This document shows, piece by piece, positions 7,383 to 13,819 of a stretch of 15,646 nt of DNA. Position 1 is the first letter of the stretch. The number at the start of each line of letters is the position of its first letter. The position numbers were made by a program, and so were the translations under genes. Source of the stretch: Bacteroidales bacterium (GTDB lineage Bacteria > Bacteroidota > Bacteroidia > Bacteroidales > JAOZVK01); NCBI GenBank assembly GCA_029938185.1, contig JAOZVK010000071.1, positions 1 to 15,646 on the forward strand, read 5' to 3'. The notes beneath the pieces were generated by a model, which saw only the letters and a program-made list of their open reading frames with translations, did not search any database and was not told the origin of the DNA.

Positions 7383-7442
7383 AGTATATTGTCTTTAAAA
7401 TATTATTTTAGTATTTCAGAAATGTTAAGCAAAAAATGCTTA

Positions 7443-8675
7443 TTAATTAAGTTTTTTGCCAGCCATGTACATTTCTGAAGGTATTGGCATTTCTTTTCCT
7501 TTCAACAATACATGCCAGTAAATCCAACGGAATAATAGTTTACCATAATGATTCATTCTTGTTTCTTTAAGCAAGCCAAATGGACCTATGCCTGGAAATG
7601 GGAATGAACCCGGTAGTGGTTCAGTATCATAATTAAAATCAATCAAAGCTCCTTTACCAAAACCAGTTTCTATATAACAATTTGAGTGTCCGTCAAATTT
7701 AGCAGTTGTTGGTCTTCCTTCGATTGCACACATTAGGTTTTCGTAAACAACTTCGGCTGCAAAATGAACAACAGAACCAGCTTTTGAAGTTGGAATGTTT
7801 GCTGCATCACCAAGTACAAATATATTGTCAAATTTAGTTGATTGTAGGGTGTATTTATCAGTAAGTACAAAATCCATATCATCACCAAGATTACTTCTAC
7901 CAATTAGTGGGTCTCCCATATGAACAGGAATTGTAACCAAGCAGTCAAATGGTACTTCTTTTTCATCGTATGATACAATTTTTTTACCTTTGTTATCAAC
8001 TTTTTCCATATAGAAATCGGGAATAACATTTATATTTTTTTCTTTAAGTAAATTACCCAAAACTTTTGATGCTCTTGGTTTTGTAAAAGCTCCTGACATT
8101 GGAGTAACAAATGTAATATTTACTTTATCTCGCAAACCTCGTTCTACAAAAAATGCATCAGCAAACATTACAAATTCAAGTGGGGCAACTGGGCATTTTA
8201 TTGGATTATCAGCAATGTTTAATACAAGTTCGCCACCTTTCCATGTTTTAAAAAACTCACCAAGTGCAATCGAACCTTCAATTGTATAAAAATCAAAAAC
8301 ATTTTTATGCCATAGGTTTCCTTTCATTCCTAGTGTTTCCTCTGGAACAATTCTAACTCCAGTTGATACTACAAGAAAATCATAGTTTATGACAACACCA
8401 TCTTCTAAAATTACTTTGTTGTTTTCACCATCAACCTTATCAATTTTTGATAGAATAAAGTTTACACCCATTGGTATAAAATCAGCTTTTGGTTTAATCA
8501 CATCTTTTTTCTTATACATCCCAAAAGGAATAAATAAAAATCCGGGTTGGTAATAATGAGTTTTATACTGGTCAATTATTGTAATATCCCATTCACTTCT
8601 ATCAAGTGTCTTTCTCATTTTATTAGCCATTATTGTGCCACCTGTACCTGCACCTAATATTACTAATTTTTTCAT
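7443..8675 (-). CDS. sqr: Sulfide:quinone oxidoreductase-like FAD flavoprotein
   Basis: 410 residues from the ATG at 8675. The FAD-binding GAGTGG (8-13), the STG turn (104-106) and the second FAD motif VLGDAANIP (287-295) are clear. C161 in PIKCPVAP and C333 in SNCYIETG lie where SQR carries its redox pair; the third SQR Cys (near residue 128) is not seen. The C-terminus GKLLFRWIYWHVLLKG (378-393) resembles the amphipathic membrane-binding end of SQR. SQR oxidises sulfide to sulfane sulfur and passes electrons to quinone at the membrane. A longer frame starts at 8717, but that ATG falls within the predicted -7 promoter element and MKKLVILGAG is the normal start of the fold. First gene of the sulfur cluster, divergent from a Crp/Fnr regulator. 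Another flavoprotein of the same family remains possible. Confidence 0.82.
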   Translation of the reverse strand: MKKLVILGAGTGGTIMANKMRKTLDRSEWDITIIDQYKTHYYQPGFLFIPFGMYKKKDVIKPKADFIPMGVNFILSKIDKVDGENNKVILEDGVVINYDFLVVSTGVRIVPEETLGMKGNLWHKNVFDFYTIEGSIALGEFFKTWKGGELVLNIADNPIKCPVAPLEFVMFADAFFVERGLRDKVNITFVTPMSGAFTKPRASKVLGNLLKEKNINVIPDFYMEKVDNKGKKIVSYDEKEVPFDCLVTIPVHMGDPLIGRSNLGDDMDFVLTDKYTLQSTKFDNIFVLGDAANIPTSKAGSVVHFAAEVVYENLMCAIEGRPTTAKFDGHSNCYIETGFGKGALIDFNYDTEPLPGSFPFPGIGPFGLLKETRMNHYGKLLFRWIYWHVLLKGKEMPIPSEMYMAGKKLN

Positions 8676-8714
8676 CTTATATTTTTTACGTGAAATTTTG
8701 ATTATTTGTGACAT

Positions 8715-8722
8715 CAAAAGTA
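8715..8722 (-). promoter_or_regulatory. Predicted -7 promoter element of the sulfur operon
   Basis: On the minus strand TACTTTTG fits the Bacteroidota -7 consensus TAnnTTTG, about 40 bases before the flavoprotein start. No TTG is found at the -33 spacing, which fits a promoter that needs an activator. The FNR-like palindrome at 8776-8793 would be centred roughly 70 to 75 bases upstream of the start of transcription. Confidence 0.5.
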
Positions 8723-8775
8723 TGCAAGAAATTACATATTTAGATATTTATCTGTATGTTAAACAGCAAGGTGGT

Positions 8776-8793
8776 CATTGATATATATCAATG
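8776..8793. promoter_or_regulatory. FNR-type operator in the divergent intergenic region
   Basis: CATTGATATATATCAATG is a perfect 18-bp palindrome containing TTGAT-ATAT-ATCAA (8778-8791), the exact FNR half-site arrangement. It lies between the divergent sulfur operon and the Crp/Fnr-family gene, so the neighbouring regulator is the natural candidate to bind it. The site is seen; the binding is inferred. Confidence 0.75.
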
Positions 8794-8802
8794 TTTTATT
8801 TA

Positions 8803-8832
8803 TTGAATAACAAAATATTATTCATACATTTG
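8803..8832 (+). promoter_or_regulatory. Predicted promoter of the Crp/Fnr-family gene
   Basis: TTG at 8803-8805 and TACATTTG at 8825-8832 with 19 bases between fit the Bacteroidota -33/-7 promoter (TAnnTTTG). Transcription would start near 8838, about 33 bases before the ATG. The FNR-type palindrome lies just upstream of the -33 element, allowing autoregulation. Confidence 0.6.
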
Positions 8833-8870
8833 TAAATCCGTATTATTTATTTTAACAATATAATATTATT

Positions 8871-9563
8871 ATGGCAAGAATAACAAAACCTGAAAGCTGC
8901 ATGCGATGTCCTTATAAGTCTGAATATCTTAGTTTATTAGATGCTAAAGATATAAATTTGATACAAGAAAATTGTATAATTGTACATTTTAGAAAAGGGG
9001 AAACAATATGCAAACAAAATACAGATGTAACCCATGCCTTATATTTAGCAAAGGGAACAGTTAAAAAATATATAGAGGGAAAAAGCAAAAATTTGATTTT
9101 AAAAATTATAAGTTCAGGAAAATATATTGGATTACAAACACTATTTGGAACCTTAATTTATAATTATACCGTTACTGCTATTGAAGATTCTATGGTATGT
9201 ATGATTAATTCTAATTTTTTTGTTGAACTAACAAAACAAAATCCTGAATTTTTATTCAAAATAACTCAAACAATAAGTACTTCAACAAATTATGTTTATA
9301 AAAAAATTAGTGATATAAATCAAAAACAATTAAGAGGTCGTTTGGCTGATACAATATTGTATTTTTCCGAAACTGTATATAAATCAAATGAATTTGAATT
9401 TAAGCTAACAAGAAGAGAATTAGCTGAATTTTCATCAATGTCAATGGAAAATGCTGTTAGGATTTTGACCGAATATAGAAAAGAAGGAATAATTATTACA
9501 AAAGGTCGTTATATTAAGATACTTCAACCTGATTTATTAAGAAAACTAAGTGAGATTGGTTAA
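8871..9563 (+). CDS. Crp/Fnr family transcriptional regulator
   Basis: 230 residues. A cyclic-nucleotide-type beta-roll occupies about 20-130 (FRKGETICKQ, LYLAKGTVKKY, GKYIG) and a winged helix-turn-helix about 150-225 (LTRRELAEFSSMSMENAVRIL). The recognition helix keeps the Glu and Arg that in FNR and CRP contact the GA/TC core, but FNR S212 is replaced by Val. Cysteines are at 10, 13, 35, 47 and 110. The C10-C13 pair resembles the first two FNR cluster ligands and C110 in IEDSMVCMI aligns well with FNR C122; the third N-terminal FNR ligand is missing. The gene is divergent from the sulfur operon across a perfect FNR-type palindrome, suggesting it controls both. Whether it binds a metal cluster, senses persulfide or is a plain Bacteroidota Crp homologue is open. 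Confidence 0.92.
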   Translation: MARITKPESCMRCPYKSEYLSLLDAKDINLIQENCIIVHFRKGETICKQNTDVTHALYLAKGTVKKYIEGKSKNLILKIISSGKYIGLQTLFGTLIYNYTVTAIEDSMVCMINSNFFVELTKQNPEFLFKITQTISTSTNYVYKKISDINQKQLRGRLADTILYFSETVYKSNEFEFKLTRRELAEFSSMSMENAVRILTEYRKEGIIITKGRYIKILQPDLLRKLSEIG

Positions 9564-9600
9564 AGGTCTTCTACCTATCTTTTAATGCTTACGCACATGA
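9561..9600 (+). repeat. Dispersed repeat, hairpin half (Crp/Fnr gene 3' end)
   Basis: The regulator's TAA stop (9561-9563) runs into AGGTCTTCTACCT, the hairpin with one stem mismatch, then AATGCTTACGC. The rest is lost; within about 20 bases the left 92-bp inverted repeat begins. Confidence 0.7.
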
Positions 9601-9617
9601 TGTACAAAATATACTAT

Positions 9618-9709
9618 AGGAATCGTTAAAAAATAATTTTAAGATTTGTTTTTTGTAAGATATTTATATTTAGGTGTAAACCAATTTGTAATTAGTAATT
9701 TATAATTCG
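9618..9709 (+). repeat. Left 92-bp inverted repeat flanking the LuxR-type gene
   Basis: 92 bases beginning AGGAATCGTTAAAAAATAA and ending AATTTATAATTCG. Its complement is at 10486-10577 with about nine mismatches and no gaps by hand alignment, so roughly 90 percent identical. It ends 23 bases before the start codon of the enclosed gene. Confidence 0.92.
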
Positions 9710-9732
9710 TCATTTCCCAAATAATAGTTAAT

Positions 9733-10329
9733 ATGAACGAAAAAGATATTAATATAACAATTGTTCATACTTCGGATATAATATTGTATGGTTTATGTAA
9801 TATTATTGAAAAATGTTGTATTAATAATGTTGTTTCAGTAAAAAATATTTATGATATACCTGATTATCCCAATATTTTGGGCTATAATTTACTCATTTTA
9901 CCAAAATCAGTTTACGAAAAAAATATTGAATTATTAAATAGAGTATACAAGAATGCATCTCAACTCAATTATCTTCTAATTAATAATAACTCTTCAATAT
10001 ATAAACATGAATATATTAATATAGATGACAGTTCGTCCAATATATGTTTAAAAATAAACGATATATTAAAGTCTTACAACCTCAATTCACTGAAAAAAAA
10101 ACATTCTAAACTTAGTTTAAGAGAAACTGATATATTAAAGCTAATAGCTAAAGGTTTGACAAATAAGGAAATTGCCAACGAACTATTTATAAGCCCTCAT
10201 ACAGTCATTACACATCGAAAAAATATAACAGAAAAGCTAAATATAAAATCAATTTCGGGACTAACAGTTTATGCCGTTATAAAAAAAATTATAAATATTG
10301 AAGATATTAGTACTGATGAATTAATATAA
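9733..10329 (+). CDS. LuxR-type regulator with receiver-like domain lacking the phosphoacceptor
   Basis: 198 residues. The C-terminal domain (about 128-190) is a clear LuxR/NarL helix-turn-helix: LSLRETDILKLIAKGLTNKEIANELFISPHTVITHRKNI, with the conserved RE, G-x-x-NKEIA and SPHTV-x-x-H. The N-terminus has the alternating strand pattern of a response-regulator receiver (ITIVHTSDIILYGL, YNLLILPKS), but where the phosphorylated Asp is expected after the third strand there is no Asp (LLILPKS), and the later Thr and Lys are not evident. It is therefore probably an atypical receiver not controlled by phosphorylation (inference), or a different sensory fold. The ORF is bracketed by 92-bp inverted repeats and its stop codon is in a full dispersed repeat. 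Its targets are unknown. Confidence 0.85.
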   Translation: MNEKDINITIVHTSDIILYGLCNIIEKCCINNVVSVKNIYDIPDYPNILGYNLLILPKSVYEKNIELLNRVYKNASQLNYLLINNNSSIYKHEYINIDDSSSNICLKINDILKSYNLNSLKKKHSKLSLRETDILKLIAKGLTNKEIANELFISPHTVITHRKNITEKLNIKSISGLTVYAVIKKIINIEDISTDELI

Positions 10330-10433
10330 GGTTTTCAACCTATTTAATATTGCTTACGTATTCTTGCAAACAATTGTCATATAGTTAATTGTGCAAAAAC
10401 AAATGCCGAAAAACTTTTGTTAGGCTGCTTAAT
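10327..10433 (+). repeat. Dispersed 107-bp repeat, full copy D (LuxR gene 3' end)
   Basis: Full-length copy in plus orientation starting at the TAA stop of the LuxR-type gene. Its hairpin is AGGTT-TTC-AACCT, a paired change relative to AGGTC-TTC-GACCT, which keeps the stem. The distal part has the GCCGAAAAACTTTTGTTAG block found near the far end of the other copies. Confidence 0.88.
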
Positions 10434-10485
10434 TGGTAATGAGTAAAATTAATAGCTCTTAAAGTTTCACCTATTTAGGAAGTGC

Positions 10486-10577
10486 CGAATTATAAATTAC
10501 AAATTACGAATTGGTTTACACCTAAATATAAGTGTTTTACAAAAAACAAATCGGAAAGTTATTTTTTAACAATTCCT
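10486..10577 (-). repeat. Right 92-bp inverted repeat flanking the LuxR-type gene
   Basis: Complement of 9618-9709 with about nine scattered mismatches. Distance from the left arm is 776 bases, enclosing the LuxR-type gene and one full dispersed repeat. Confidence 0.92.
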
Positions 10578-10613
10578 TACAATAAATTACACCGTCAATA
10601 TACACTAGTAAAG

Positions 10614-10689
10614 TTATAAGTTAGGTCATTGTATAAAATCGACACTTTGTAAAGTTGTAACTTACTGTAATTATGGTGTAAGCAAAATT
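10614..10689 (-). repeat. Dispersed repeat, degenerate copy without the hairpin end
   Basis: On the plus strand the blocks ATAAGTTAGG, AAATCGACACTTTG, ACTTACTGTAATT and GTAAGC occur in the same order as in the minus-oriented full copies. The match is approximate and no hairpin end follows, so this copy is tentative. Confidence 0.45.
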
Positions 10690-10690
10690 G

Positions 10691-10718
10691 TCAATTGTCC
10701 ATTATCAATTGTCCATTA
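10691..10718. repeat. 14-bp perfect tandem duplication
   Basis: TCAATTGTCCATTA occurs twice without gap. It lies in the 673-base stretch between the LuxR-type gene and rmlA, which otherwise holds one full and two partial dispersed repeats, the right 92-bp inverted repeat and no coding region that can be supported. Confidence 0.85.
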
Positions 10719-10921
10719 CTTATATGTTTTTTAATATTCTAACAAACTAAATTAATATTTTTTATTAACAAAAAAATTTACACTTTTGTAGTTCAAATTT
10801 ATATTATCTATATAAATATAATTCATAGCCTAAAATAATAAGTACCAGTTTGTTAACATGGGACTTAGGCGGCGAAGCTGTGTAAAATCTAAAATACTAA
10901 TCAGTAAGTTATGAATAAGTT

Positions 10922-10951
10922 AATGTCGAAAAACTTTTGTAACAGTACTTA
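10922..10951 (+). repeat. Dispersed repeat, distal end only, upstream of rmlA
   Basis: AATGTCGAAAAACTTTTGTA followed by ACAGTACTTA matches the distal 30 bases of copy D (10402-10431) apart from a few changes. The hairpin end is absent. It ends about 50 bases before the rmlA start codon. Confidence 0.6.
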
Positions 10952-11002
10952 AAGATTTTTTTCAGAAAAAAATTAAAGAAACTGTATATTGAAATTTATA
11001 GA

Positions 11003-11875
11003 ATGAAAGGAATAATATTAGCAGGTGGTAGTGGAACAAGATTGTATCCTATCACAATAGGAGTATCTAAACAACTGCTTCCAATTTATGATAAACCAAT
11101 GATATATTATCCATTATCAGTATTGATGTTAGCTGATATTAAGGACATATTAATTATATCTACACCAGATGATATTGGTAATTTTAAAAAATTATTAAAA
11201 AATGGAAAACAATTAGGTATAAATATATCTTATGCGGTACAGCCAAGTCCTGATGGATTGGCACAAGCATTTATTATTGGCGAAGAATTTATAGGAGATG
11301 ATAATGTGTGTCTTGTTCTTGGTGATAATATTTTTTATGGGCATGGTTTGGTAGAATTACTTGAAAATTCAAGAAAAAATATTGAACTTGAAAAAAAGGC
11401 TACTGTATTTGGTTATTATGTTAAAAACCCTAACAGATATGGTGTTGCTACTTTTGATGGAGAAGGAAATGTTATAACAATAGAAGAAAAACCTGATAAA
11501 CCAAAATCAAATTATGCTGTAGTAGGTTTATATTTCTACACAAATGCTGTAGTTAAAATTGCAAAAAAGATAAAACCATCTTCACGAGGCGAATTAGAAA
11601 TAACTGCTGTTAATAATGAATATTTAAAACAAAATCGACTAAAAGTAGAACTAATGGGCAGGGGTTATGCATGGTTAGATACAGGAACACATGAATCTTT
11701 ACTTGCAGCAAGTCAATTTGTAGAAACAATAGAAAAAAGACAAGGCTTGAAAGTAGCTTGTATAGAAGAAATTGCATACGCCAAAGGATATATAGATGCT
11801 GAACAATTAAAAAACATGGCTGAACCTTTGAATAAAAATCAATATGGGCAATATTTATTAAATTTAATTAAGTAG
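11003..11875 (+). CDS. rmlA: Glucose-1-phosphate thymidylyltransferase
   Basis: 290 residues, the standard RmlA length. It makes dTDP-glucose from dTTP and glucose-1-phosphate, the entry step to dTDP-rhamnose and related sugars for surface polysaccharide. The nucleotide-binding motif LAGGSGTRLYP (residues 6-16), SKQLLPIYDKPMIYYPL (about 22-38), LGDNIFYG (about 106-113), EEKP and WLDTGTHESL are all intact. The upstream 670 bases are non-coding and full of repeats, so this is probably the first gene of its operon. The stop is only two bases before the rmlC start, so the two are likely translationally coupled. Confidence 0.97.
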   Translation: MKGIILAGGSGTRLYPITIGVSKQLLPIYDKPMIYYPLSVLMLADIKDILIISTPDDIGNFKKLLKNGKQLGINISYAVQPSPDGLAQAFIIGEEFIGDDNVCLVLGDNIFYGHGLVELLENSRKNIELEKKATVFGYYVKNPNRYGVATFDGEGNVITIEEKPDKPKSNYAVVGLYFYTNAVVKIAKKIKPSSRGELEITAVNNEYLKQNRLKVELMGRGYAWLDTGTHESLLAASQFVETIEKRQGLKVACIEEIAYAKGYIDAEQLKNMAEPLNKNQYGQYLLNLIK

Positions 11876-11877
11876 CT

Positions 11878-12423
11878 ATGAATATCATTTCTACATTAGC
11901 TGATGGGCTTAAAATAATACAGCCAAAGGTATTTGAAGATAGTAGAGGATATTTTCTGGAATCATTTTCACTCAAAAAATTTCAGGAAGAAGTATTTAAT
12001 ACAACATTTGTACAAGATAATGAATCAATGTCAGAATATGGAGTTCTTAGAGGTTTACATTATCAATTACCGCCGTTTTCACAATCAAAACTTGTAAGAG
12101 TAATATCCGGAGAAGTACTTGATGTTGCAGTAGATATAAGACAAAAATCACCTACTTTTGGAAAACATGTATCTGTTATTTTATCAGGAGATAATAAAAA
12201 AATGATGTTTATACCCAGAGGTTTTGCTCATGGTTTTATTGTATTGAGTAAAAAAGCTATTTTTTCATATAAAGTTGATAACTATTATGCCCCTGATTAT
12301 GAGGAAGGCATAATGTATGATGATAAAAAACTTAATATTAATTGGCAATTAAATGAAAATGATATAAAAGTTTCAGAAAAAGATAAAATTTATCCAACTT
12401 TTAAAAATGCTAAAATATTTTAA
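11878..12423 (+). CDS. rmlC: dTDP-4-dehydrorhamnose 3,5-epimerase
   Basis: 181 residues, normal length. It epimerises C3 and C5 of dTDP-4-keto-6-deoxyglucose. Signature stretches: EDSRGYFLESF (20-30), VLRGLHYQ (56-63) with catalytic H61, K71 in SKLVRV, DVAVDIR (82-88), FIPRGFAHGF (111-120) and YKVDNYY (131-137) with the active-site Tyr candidates. It starts two bases after rmlA. The gene after it in the operon, rmlB, is 359 bases away, beyond a full dispersed repeat and octamer arrays; no rmlD lies between. Confidence 0.96.
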   Translation: MNIISTLADGLKIIQPKVFEDSRGYFLESFSLKKFQEEVFNTTFVQDNESMSEYGVLRGLHYQLPPFSQSKLVRVISGEVLDVAVDIRQKSPTFGKHVSVILSGDNKKMMFIPRGFAHGFIVLSKKAIFSYKVDNYYAPDYEEGIMYDDKKLNINWQLNENDIKVSEKDKIYPTFKNAKIF

Positions 12424-12436
12424 TCTAAATTATATA

Positions 12437-12543
12437 AATAAGCAGTCTTACAAAAAATTTTCGACATTTATTTTTACACAATTCGCTACTTGACAGTAAT
12501 TTACAAAAATGCGTAAGCCACATTAAATAGGACAAAGACCTTA
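12437..12543 (-). repeat. Dispersed 107-bp repeat, full copy B between rmlC and rmlB
   Basis: 107 bp, minus orientation, opposite to the rml genes, beginning 13 bases after the rmlC stop. It resembles copy A closely, sharing GTAATTTACAAAAATGCGTA and neighbouring bases. The stem has one mismatch (AGGTC against GTCCT). No minus-strand coding region ends at its TAA. Confidence 0.9.
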
Positions 12544-12611
12544 CATAAGTACCAATACAAAAGTTTTTACACATTTGTATTTCTTAAATCTATTGGTTTG
12601 TAGTTTCATTA

Positions 12612-12643
12612 ATTGTATCATTGAACCATTGAATAATTGTATC
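12612..12643 (+). repeat. 8-bp tandem repeat, short array in the rmlC-rmlB gap
   Basis: Four octamers: ATTGTATC, ATTGAACC, ATTGAATA, ATTGTATC. They belong to the same family as the array before polA. Confidence 0.85.
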
Positions 12644-12712
12644 ATTCCTTATATACTAAATTAGGTTAAAAATTTTACTTTAATAAAAATGTTATGAGCT
12701 ATTAATCAAAAT

Positions 12713-12768
12713 ATTGTATAATTGTATAATTGTATAATTGTATCATTGAATAATTGAACCATTGAAAG
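12713..12768 (+). repeat. 8-bp tandem repeat array upstream of rmlB (7 units)
   Basis: Seven octamers, three ATTGTATA followed by ATTGTATC, ATTGAATA, ATTGAACC and ATTGAAAG, ending 14 bases before the rmlB ATG. Units run in the same sense relative to the gene as the polA array. Confidence 0.92.
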
Positions 12769-12782
12769 TATAACTTTAAATT

Positions 12783-13808
12783 ATGAAATCAATATTAGTA
12801 ACAGGTGGAGCAGGTTTTATAGGATCTAACTTTATACCATATTTTATTAATAAATATTCTGATTATAGAATAATAAATATTGATAAATTAACATATGCAG
12901 GAAATTTAGCTAACCTTAAAGAAGTTGAGAACAATAAGAGATATAAGTTTATTGAGGGAGATATTAATAATCGTGAATTACTAAATTTTATTTTTCAAGA
13001 ATACAATATAAAAGGAGTAATACACTTTGCTGCTGAGTCTCATGTTGATAATTCAATAGAAGGACCAGAAGTATTTATTAAAACAAATGTAAATGGAACT
13101 TTTATATTACTTGATGTTGCTCGTAGTTATTGGATGGAAAGTCCCTTTTTATATAAAAACGAATATAAGAATTGTCGGTTCCATCATATCTCTACTGATG
13201 AAGTTTATGGTACATTAGGCAAAACAGGTTTATTTGAGGAAACAACTCCTTATGCTCCAAACTCACCATATAGTGCATCAAAAGCAGGCTCCGATTATAT
13301 TGTTAGAGCATATCACCACACATACGGAATGAATGTAACAACATCAAACTGTTCTAATAATTATGGACCTAAACAACATAATGAAAAATTAATTCCTGTA
13401 ATAATCAGAAAAGCAATAAGATTGGAATCTATACCAATATATGGTGATGGCAAAAATATTAGAGACTGGCTTTATGTACTTGACCATTGTAAAGGAATTG
13501 ATATAGTATATCACAAAGGAAAAGCAGCCGAAACATACAATATAGGCGGTCGAAATGAAAAAGACAATCTATTTATTGTAAATTATATATGTGCTACTTT
13601 GGATAAAATAAAACCAAGAAGTGGTATTAAAAAATATTCAGATTTAATAACTTTTGTTAAAGATAGAGCAGGACATGACCGCAGATACGCAATTGATGCA
13701 ACTAAAATTGAGACAGAACTTGAATGGAAAGCTGATGAAAATTTTGAAACAGGTATAATAAAGACAGTTAAATGGTATTTGAATCTTTTTCAAAATCATA
13801 ACAATTAA
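12783..13808 (+). CDS. rmlB: dTDP-glucose 4,6-dehydratase
   Basis: 341 residues, normal for RmlB. It converts dTDP-glucose to dTDP-4-keto-6-deoxyglucose with bound NAD. Rossmann motif TGGAGFIGSNF (7-17), HFAAESHVDNSI (81-92), the catalytic STDE (137-140) and the Tyr/Lys pair in YSASK (Y163, K167) are intact, as is NCSNNYGP (189-196). It is separated from rmlC by repeats, so it may have its own promoter. The next gene, an AAA-like ATPase, starts 11 bases downstream on the same strand; no functional tie is apparent. Confidence 0.97.
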   Translation: MKSILVTGGAGFIGSNFIPYFINKYSDYRIINIDKLTYAGNLANLKEVENNKRYKFIEGDINNRELLNFIFQEYNIKGVIHFAAESHVDNSIEGPEVFIKTNVNGTFILLDVARSYWMESPFLYKNEYKNCRFHHISTDEVYGTLGKTGLFEETTPYAPNSPYSASKAGSDYIVRAYHHTYGMNVTTSNCSNNYGPKQHNEKLIPVIIRKAIRLESIPIYGDGKNIRDWLYVLDHCKGIDIVYHKGKAAETYNIGGRNEKDNLFIVNYICATLDKIKPRSGIKKYSDLITFVKDRAGHDRRYAIDATKIETELEWKADENFETGIIKTVKWYLNLFQNHNN

Positions 13809-13819
13809 TATTTAAAATC

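Noticed and set aside
8676..8717. Longer N-terminus (14 extra residues) for the flavoprotein from the ATG at 8717
   Set aside because: The ATG lies in the predicted -7 element and the extra residues do not resemble the family; MKKLVILGAG at 8675 is the normal start.
10327..10345. Hairpin end of the dispersed repeat as an ordinary rho-independent terminator
   Set aside because: The stem is only five base pairs and is followed by ATTTAAT, not a T-run; no copy has a run of T.
10779..10788. Promoter of the rml operon (CACTTTTG as a -7 element)
   Set aside because: It deviates from TAnnTTTG at the first base and has no TTG at the right distance; too weak to list.
10868..10880. ops/JUMPstart-like antitermination signal (GGCGGCGAAGCTG) upstream of rmlA
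   Set aside because: It shares only GGCGG and little more with the ops sequence, and no RfaH/UpxY-like gene is in the window.
10858..10914. Small plus-strand reading frame of 18 codons upstream of rmlA
   Set aside because: No family resemblance and no promoter or ribosome binding evidence; expected by chance in AT-rich intergenic sequence.
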